Shown here: positions 57,766-64,000 of the stretch, one piece after another
Layout: each line of letters opens with the position of its first letter
Position numbering within the stretch: position 1 is the stretch's first letter
Source: Taudactylus pleione
Taxonomy: Eukaryota; Chordata; Amphibia; Anura; Myobatrachidae
NCBI GenBank assembly: GCA_031769625.1
Contig: JAUIMM010000737.1
Location: 347,501 to 411,500 of the forward strand
DNA length: 64,000 bases
Direction: 5' to 3'
Notes under the pieces: generated by a model
The model's input: the letters and a program-made list of their open reading frames with translations, nothing else
Database searches by the model: none
What the model was told of the DNA's origin: nothing
Translations under genes and position numbers: made by a program

Positions 57766-58155
57766 ACGGAGGCAAGATGTCATCCTCATCCTCCTCATCC
57801 ACCGATTCCTCACCCTCTTCAGTGTGTACATCCTCATCCTCACAGAGTATTAATTCGTCCCTGCTGGAACCACAGGTCCCTCTGTACGTTCTGGAGGCTG
57901 GTCTCCCTGGAAGAGTTGATAATTCATTTTATGAACATCATCTTCTCCACATTTTGTGGAAGCAACCTCCTACGCCTTTCGCTGACAAGGTTCCCGGCTG
58001 CACTAAACACTCTTTCGGAGTACACACTGGAGGGGGGGCAACTCAGGTAAAATAGAGCCAGTTTGTACAGGGACCTCCAAATTGCTTCTTTTTCCTGCCA
58101 GTACAGGTACGGACTGTCTGACATGCCTACTTGGATGCTGTCACCGATGTAATCC
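57766..58155 (-). pseudogene. hAT 2 transposase, C-terminal fragment
   Basis: Encodes the dimerisation block (YWQEKEAIWRSLYKLALFYL, then SSVYSERVFSAAGN and LLPQNVEKMMFIK) and an acidic tail similar to that of hAT 1. The tail is shifted relative to the block. It ends abruptly at the first unit of the 138-bp array. Confidence 0.85.
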
Positions 58156-59845
58156 TTTAACAGACAGACGCACGCTTGTCGCTGCTGCTTTGAGGATTCA
58201 AGTGCGGCTACAGCCCACACAATTCACAAAGACAGAAAAAAAAAAGAATATTTTTATTGTTTGTGGAGCACACTTTGAGGGTTACACCACCCTTTAACAG
58301 ACAGACGCACGCTTGTCGCTGCTGCTTTGAGGATGCAAGTGCGGCTACAGCCCACACAATTCACAAAGACAGAAAAAAGAAGAAGAATATTTTAATTGTT
58401 TGTGTAGAACATTTTGAGGTGTCACCACCCTTTAACAGACAGACGCACGCTTGTCGCTGCTGCTTTAAGGATGCAGGTGCGGCTACAGCCCACACATTTC
58501 ACAAAGACCGAAAAAAAAAAGAACAATATTTTAATTGTTTGTGTAGAACACTTTGAGGTGTCATCACCCTTTAACAGACAGACGCACGCTTGTCGCTGCT
58601 GCTTTAAGGATGCAGGTGCGGCTACAGCCCACACAATTCACATAGACAGAAAAAAAAAGAACAATATTTTAATTGTTTCTGTAGCACACTTTGAGGGTGT
58701 CACCACCCTTTAACAGACAGACGCACGCTTGTCGCTGCTGCTTTGAGGATGCAAGTGTGGCTACATCGCACACAAGTCACAAACACATTAAAAAAATAGT
58801 TTTTTATTTTGTGGAACACTTTGAGAGTTACACCACCCTTTAACAGACAGACGCACGCTTGTCGCTGCTGCTTTAAGGATGCAGGTGCGGCTACAGCCCA
58901 CACATTTCACAAAGACAGAAAAAAAAAGAACAATATTTTAATTGTTTGTGTAGAACACTTTGAGGGTGTCACCACCCTTTAACAGACAGACGCACGCTTG
59001 TCGCTGCTGCTTTAAGGATGCAGGTGCGGCTACAGCCCACACATTTCACAAAGACCAAAAAAAAAAGAACAATATTTTAATTGTTTGTGTAGCACACTTT
59101 GAGGGTGTCACCACCCTTTAACAGACAGACGCACGCTTGTCGCTGCTGCTTTAAGGATGCAGGTGCGGCTACAGCCCACACAATTCACAAAGACAGAAAA
59201 AAGAACAATATTTTAATTGTTTGTGTAGCACACTTTGAGGGTGTCACCACCCTTTAACAGACAGACGCACGCTTGTCGCTGCTGCTTTAAGGATGCAGGT
59301 GCGGCTACAGCCCACACAATTCACAAAGACAGAAAAAAGAACAATATTTTAATTGTTTGTGTAGCACACTTTGAGGGTGTCACCACCCTTTAACAGACAG
59401 ACGCACGCTTGTCGCTGCTGCTTTAAGGATGCAGGTGTGGCTACAGCCCACACATTTCACAAAGACCAAAAAAAAAAGAACAATATTTTAATTGTTAGTG
59501 TAGCACACTTTGAGGGTGTCACCACCCTTTAACAGACAGACGCACGCTTGTCGCTGCTGCTTTGAGGATGCAGGTGTGGCTACATCGCACACAAGTCACA
59601 AACACATTAAAAAAATAGTTTTTTATTTTTTGGAAGACTTTGAGAGTTACACCACCCTTTAACAGACAGACGCACGCTTGTCGCTGCTGCTTTAAGGATG
59701 CAGGTAAGGCTACAGCCCACACATTTCACAAAGACCGAAAAAAAAAGAACAATATTTTAATTGTTTGTGTAGAACACTTTGAGGGTGTCACCACCCTTTA
59801 ACAGACAGACGCACGCTTGTCGCTGCTGCTTTGAGGATGCAGGTG
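58156..59845. repeat. ~138-bp tandem array replacing the transposase core
   Basis: About 13 copies, each starting tttaacagacagacgcacgc (for example 58156, 58293, 58431, 58570, 58709, 58839), with lengths of 130-139. Two units have a shorter tcacaaacacattaaaaaaa variant. The gcacgcttg, tgctgcttt.gaggatgca and cacacaattcacaaa segments match parts of the 160-bp array upstream. Confidence 0.93.
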
Positions 59846-60173
59846 GAATCTAGACGGGATTTGGAACCGAGGACACACTACCTCCATCAATTGTCTAAAT
59901 CCCACTGCACTAATGTCGGATACCAGACGCACGTCTAACACCAACATAGCAGTCAAGGCCTCAGTTATACGTTTTGCTTCAGGATGACTGCTGTCGTACT
60001 TCATCCTCATCGCTAGGGACTGTTGGAGGGTCAATTGTTTAGTAAAAGTAGTGATGTTCCTACTTCCTCTCTGGGATGATGAACAACTCCCAGCAGCAGC
60101 AACAGCACTAGGAGGAAGAGGTTCTTGATCTTTCCCTATTTTATTTTTATCGGAGAAAGTTTGGTCCTCCATT
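59846..60173 (-). pseudogene. hAT 2 transposase, N-terminal/middle fragment
   Basis: From MEDQTFSDKNK onward the frame includes LAMRMKYDSSHPEAKRITEA and VCPRFQIPSRFH, matching hAT 1 residues ~409-466. It then breaks at the array, before the first catalytic Asp. No BED finger is seen upstream of this Met, so the DNA-binding domain is also missing. Confidence 0.82.
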
Positions 60174-61520
60174 AATGTTATATTGATATATATACGTGCG
60201 GCTAAAGCGCACACAAACACAGAAAATATTATTTTATTTTTGCTGGAGAGTAGTGCACTTTGTGGGTTACACCACCCTTTAAGAAATGAGCCAGCCGGCT
60301 CTTTACTTATGGGACACAGGCGCACGCTTGGCGCTGCTCCTTTGTTGATGCACGTGCAGCCACAGTGCACACAATTCACAAACACAGAAAATAATTTTTT
60401 TTTTGGTTTGGACTGGAGTGTACTTTCGGGGGTTACAGCACCCTTAACGGTCAAGCCAGCCGGCCCTTTACTTATGACACAGGCGCACGCTTGGCACTAC
60501 TTTGTTGATGCACGTGCGGCTACTGCGCACACAATTCACAAACACAGAAAATAATTTTTTTTTAGGTTTGGACTGGAGTGTACTTTCGGGGGTTACAGCA
60601 CCCTTAACGGTCAAGCCAGCCGGCCCTTTACTTATGACACAGGCGCACGCTTGGCACTACTTTGTTGATGCACGTGCGGCTACTGCGCACACAATTCACA
60701 AACACAGAAAATAATTTTTTTTTGGTTTGGACTGGAGTGTACTTTCGGGGGTTACAGCATCCTTTAACGGTCAAGCCAGCCGGCCCTTTACTTATGACAC
60801 AGGTGCACGCTTGGCACTACTTTGTTGATGCACGTGCGGCTACTGCGCACACAATTCACAAACACAGAAAATAATTTTTTTTTGGTTTGGACTGGAGTGT
60901 ACTTTCGGGGGTTACAGCACCCTTTAACGGTCAAGCCAGCCGGCCCTTTACTTATGACACAGGCGCACGCTTGGCACTACTTTGTTGATGCACGTGCGGC
61001 TACTGCGCACACAATTCACAAACACAGAAAATAATTTTTTTTTAGGTTTGGACTGGAGTGTACTTTCGGGGGTTACAGCACCCTTAACGGTCAAGCCAGC
61101 CGGCCCTTTACTTATGACACAGGCGCACGCTTGGCACTACTTTGTTGATGCACGTGCGGCTACTGCGCACACAATTCACAAACACAGAAAATAATTTTTT
61201 TTTTGGTTTGGACTGGAGTGTACTTTCGGGGGTTACAGCACCCTTAACGGTCAAGCCAGCCGGCCCTTTACTTATGACACAGGCGCACGCTTGGCACTAC
61301 TTTGTTGATGCACGTGCGGCTACTGCGCACACAATTCACAAACACAGAAAATAATTTTTTTTTTGGTTTGGACTGGAGTGTACTTTCGGGGGTTACAGCA
61401 CCCTTAACGGTCAAGCCAGCCGGCCCTTTACTTATGACACAGGCGCACGCTTGGCACTACTTTGTTGATGCACGTGCGGCTACTGCGCACACAATTCACA
61501 AACACAGAAAATATATTATT
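60174..61520. repeat. 160-bp tandem array in the hAT 2 leader
   Basis: Eight or so copies with a near-exact 160-base period, each with a cacaggcgcacgcttggc block, tttgttgatgcacgtgcggc and a ggtttggactggagtgtact segment. The first copy (about 60190-60400) is most divergent. It occupies the same position as the 40-bp array of hAT 1, between promoter and start codon. Confidence 0.92.
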
Positions 61521-62028
61521 TTTTTAGCACTTGGGGGGAGCACCCCTGATGGACAGAGCACCCCCTGGACAACACTACAGCACTCCTTTAGGACTGGGAC
61601 ACTGCACAGGACTTTGGAGTGGACACAGCCCCTATGGAGAACTGACTGCACAACACAGTCCAGCCAGCCCCTATGGACTTTGAAGTAGTGGACACAGCCC
61701 CTATTAACAACAGCAGCACAGCACAACACAACCAGCCCCTATGGACTTTGAAGTAGTGGACAACAGCAGCACTACACTACACTACACTACACAGCCCTAA
61801 CTCCCACCCTCCCTCTTCACTGTCCACAGCCGAGTGAGAAAATGGCGCCGACGTGGGTACCTTATATAGGATCCAAAACCCGCGAGACTCGGAAGGCGGG
61901 AAGATGACGTTTTGCCTCGATTTCAGATCCGAGTCAGGCGGGAAAAGTCGAGCCTGACTCGGAACGGACTCGGATCGGGGGGGCTCGGGGGGGTTCGGAT
62001 TTCAGAAATCCGAACCCGCTCACCCCTA
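61521..62028 (-). promoter_or_regulatory. hAT 2 terminal promoter-like region
   Basis: Contains aaatggcgccgac (61840-61852), a TATA box on the minus strand (plus cttatata at 61861-61868), tgacgtt and atccgagtcaggcggga, in the same order as hAT 1. Between 61620 and 61790 are partial duplications (cagcccctatggactttgaa) and an (actac)n run. Confidence 0.5.
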
Positions 62029-64000
62029 GTACAGGGCATGTACAGGATGTGTACTGGACGTGTACTGGGCATGTATAGGTTGTGTACTGGGCATGTATAG
62101 GTTGTGCACTGGATGTGTACTGGGCATGTGCAGGTTGTGTACTAGATGTGTACTGGATGTGTACTGGGCATGTATAGGTTATGTACTGGGTGTGTACTGG
62201 GCATGTATAGGTTGTGTACTGGGCATGTATAGGTTGTGTACTGGATGTGTACTGGGCATGTGCAGGATGTGTACTGGATGTGTACTGGGCATGTACTGGA
62301 TGTGTACTGGGCATGTACTGGATGTGTACTGGATGTGTACTGGGCATGTGCAGGATGTGTACTGGATGTGTACTGGGTATGTGCAGGCTGTGTACTGGAT
62401 GTGTACTGGGCATGTATAGGTTGTGTACTGGATGTGTACTGGGCATGTGCAGGATGTCTACTGGATGTGTACTGGGCATGTAATGGATGTGTACTGGGCA
62501 TGTATAGGTTGTGTACTGGGCATGTATAGGTTGTGTACTGGATGTGTACTGGGCATGTGCAGGTTGTGTACTAGATGTGTACTGGGCATGTACAGGATGT
62601 GTACTGGGCATGTATAGGTTGTGTACTGGATGTGTACTGGGCATGTACTGGATGTGTACTGGATGTGTACTGGGCATGTGCAGGATGTGTACTGGGCATG
62701 TATAGGTTGTGTACTGGATGTGTACTGGGCATGTGCAGGATGTGTACTGGATGTGTACTGGGCATGTATAGGTTGTGTACTGGATGTGTACTAGGCATGT
62801 GCAGGATGTGTACTGGATGTGTACTGTGCAGGTGCAGGATGTGTACTGGATGTGTACTGGGCAAGTGCAGGATGTGTACTGGGCATGTGCAGGATGTGTA
62901 CTGGGCATGTGCAGGTTGTGTACTGGATGTGTACTGTGCAGGTGCAGGCTGTGTACTGGATGTGTACTGGGCATGTACTGGATGTGTACTGGATGTGTAC
63001 AGGGCATGTAGAGGATGTGTACTGGATGTGTACTGGGCATGTATAGGTTGTGTACTGGGCATGTATAGGTTGTGTACTGGATGTGTACTGGGCATGTGCA
63101 GGTTGTGTACTAGATGTGTACTGGATGTGTACTGGATGTGAACTGGGCATGTGCAGGTTGTGTACTAGATGTGTACTGGATGTGTACTGGATGTGTACTG
63201 GGCATGTATAGGTTATGTACTGGGTGTGTACTGGGCATGTATAGGTTGTGTACTGGGCATGTATAGGTTGTGTACTGGATGTGTACTGGGCATGTGCAGG
63301 ATGTGTACTGGATGTGTACTGGGCATGTACTGGATGTGTCCTGGATGTGTACTGGGCATGTACTGGATGTGTACTGGATGTGTACTGGATGTGTACTGGG
63401 CATGTGCAGGCTGTGTACTGGATGTGTACTGGGCATGTATAGGTTGTGTACTGGATGTGTACTGGGCATGTGCAGGATGTCTACTGGATGTGTACTGGGC
63501 ATGTACTGGATGTGTACTGGATGTGTACTGGGCATGTATAGGTTGTGTACTGGGCATGTTTAGGTTGTGTACTGGATGTGTACTGGGCATGTGCAGGTTG
63601 TGTACTAGATGTGTACTGGATGTGTAATGGATGTGTACCGGGCATGTATAGGTTGTGTACTGGATGTGTACTGGGCATGTATAGGTTGTGTACTGGATGT
63701 GTACTGGGCATGTATAGGTTGTGTACTGGATGTGTACTGTGCAGGTGCAGGCTGTGTACTGGATGTGTACTGGATGTGTACTGGGCATGTATAGGTTGTG
63801 TACTGGGCATGTATAGGTTGTGTACTGGATGTGTACTGGGCATGTACTGGATGTGTACTGGATGTGTACCGGGCATGTATAGGTTGTGTACTGGATGTGT
63901 ACTGGGCATGTATAGGTTGTGTACTGGATGTGTACTGGGCATGTGCAGGTTGTGTACTGGATGTGTACTGGGCATGTGCAGGTTGTGTACTAGATGTGTA
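62029..64000. repeat. 33-bp compound satellite, right part, with a ~967-bp higher-order unit
   Basis: The first eight bases are the right target duplication of hAT 2. The sequence from 62029 repeats from 62996 with shared rare variants (gtacagggcatgta, ggttatgtactgggtg), a 967-base period. The array runs off the window end. Confidence 0.93.

Larger units (their letters stand above)
57129..62028 (-). mobile_element. hAT transposon 2, defective relative of hAT 1
   Basis: 4900 bases with an exact 8-bp target duplication and ends taggggtgtgcacc on the left and cgctcacccctа-type (plus strand cgctcacccct then a) on the right. It shares with hAT 1 the left non-coding segment (gatggaattgtccttgggcc), the hairpin, transposase segments and the terminal promoter-like block. 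The middle of the transposase is replaced by tandem repeats, so it cannot encode the enzyme. It sits inside the satellite. Confidence 0.93.

Overview
The window looks like a piece of a large, repeat-rich vertebrate genome, most likely an amphibian (frog). The signs are a Tc1-like terminal repeat of the fish/frog type, a tyrosine-recombinase (DIRS/Ngaro-class) retrotransposon, a retrovirus-like ERV, BED-finger hAT transposons, many small inverted-repeat elements and very heavy minisatellite expansion. The species assignment is inference. There are no bacterial-type operons, no tRNA or rRNA genes that I can recognise, and no CRISPR.

Layout. 1-5130: 50-bp satellite, with higher-order periods near 1.5-1.65 kb, ending in a Tc1-like terminal repeat (5131-5213). 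5.2-8.1 kb: host DNA with two short minus-strand exons. About 8.09-13.64 kb: decayed Ngaro/DIRS-type element (minus). 13.64-14.13 kb plus 28.26-28.32 kb: one interspersed repeat split by an ERV. 14131-28262: ERV with both LTRs and broken gag, pol and env, itself interrupted at 20373-26559 by a hAT transposon with an intact 1027-codon transposase. 28.3-29.5 kb: host intron. 29468-35298: GT-rich compound array with four 466-bp spacers. 35.3-45.8 kb: host locus with two more exons, a start-codon exon, a 5' leader exon, a TATA box and an ISRE, invaded by small elements and minisatellites. 45.8-51.9 kb: foldback element, Ty3/gypsy remnant split by a Harbinger-like MITE, and an L1/Tx1 fragment. 51985-64000: 33-bp-type satellite interrupted at 57129-62028 by a second hAT of the same family, with its transposase gutted by tandem repeats.

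Host gene. On the minus strand an ISRE (45752-45763) and TATA box (45696-45704) precede an untranslated exon with a consensus donor (45587). Next comes a 48-bp exon with a strong-context ATG (43827), then four open exons (36630-36526, 36141-36046, 7713-7615, 6920-6828). All four are multiples of three, begin and end in phase 0, have splice-like borders and share an E-x-N/D-R-S/T core. I read this as part of an unrecognised, probably interferon-responsive gene built from a duplicated exon cassette. I could not assign it to a known family.

The common theme elsewhere is that nearly every tandem array lies inside, or grew from, an older dispersed element or intron segment. Several long open frames in the arrays are periodicity artefacts and are not annotated as genes.
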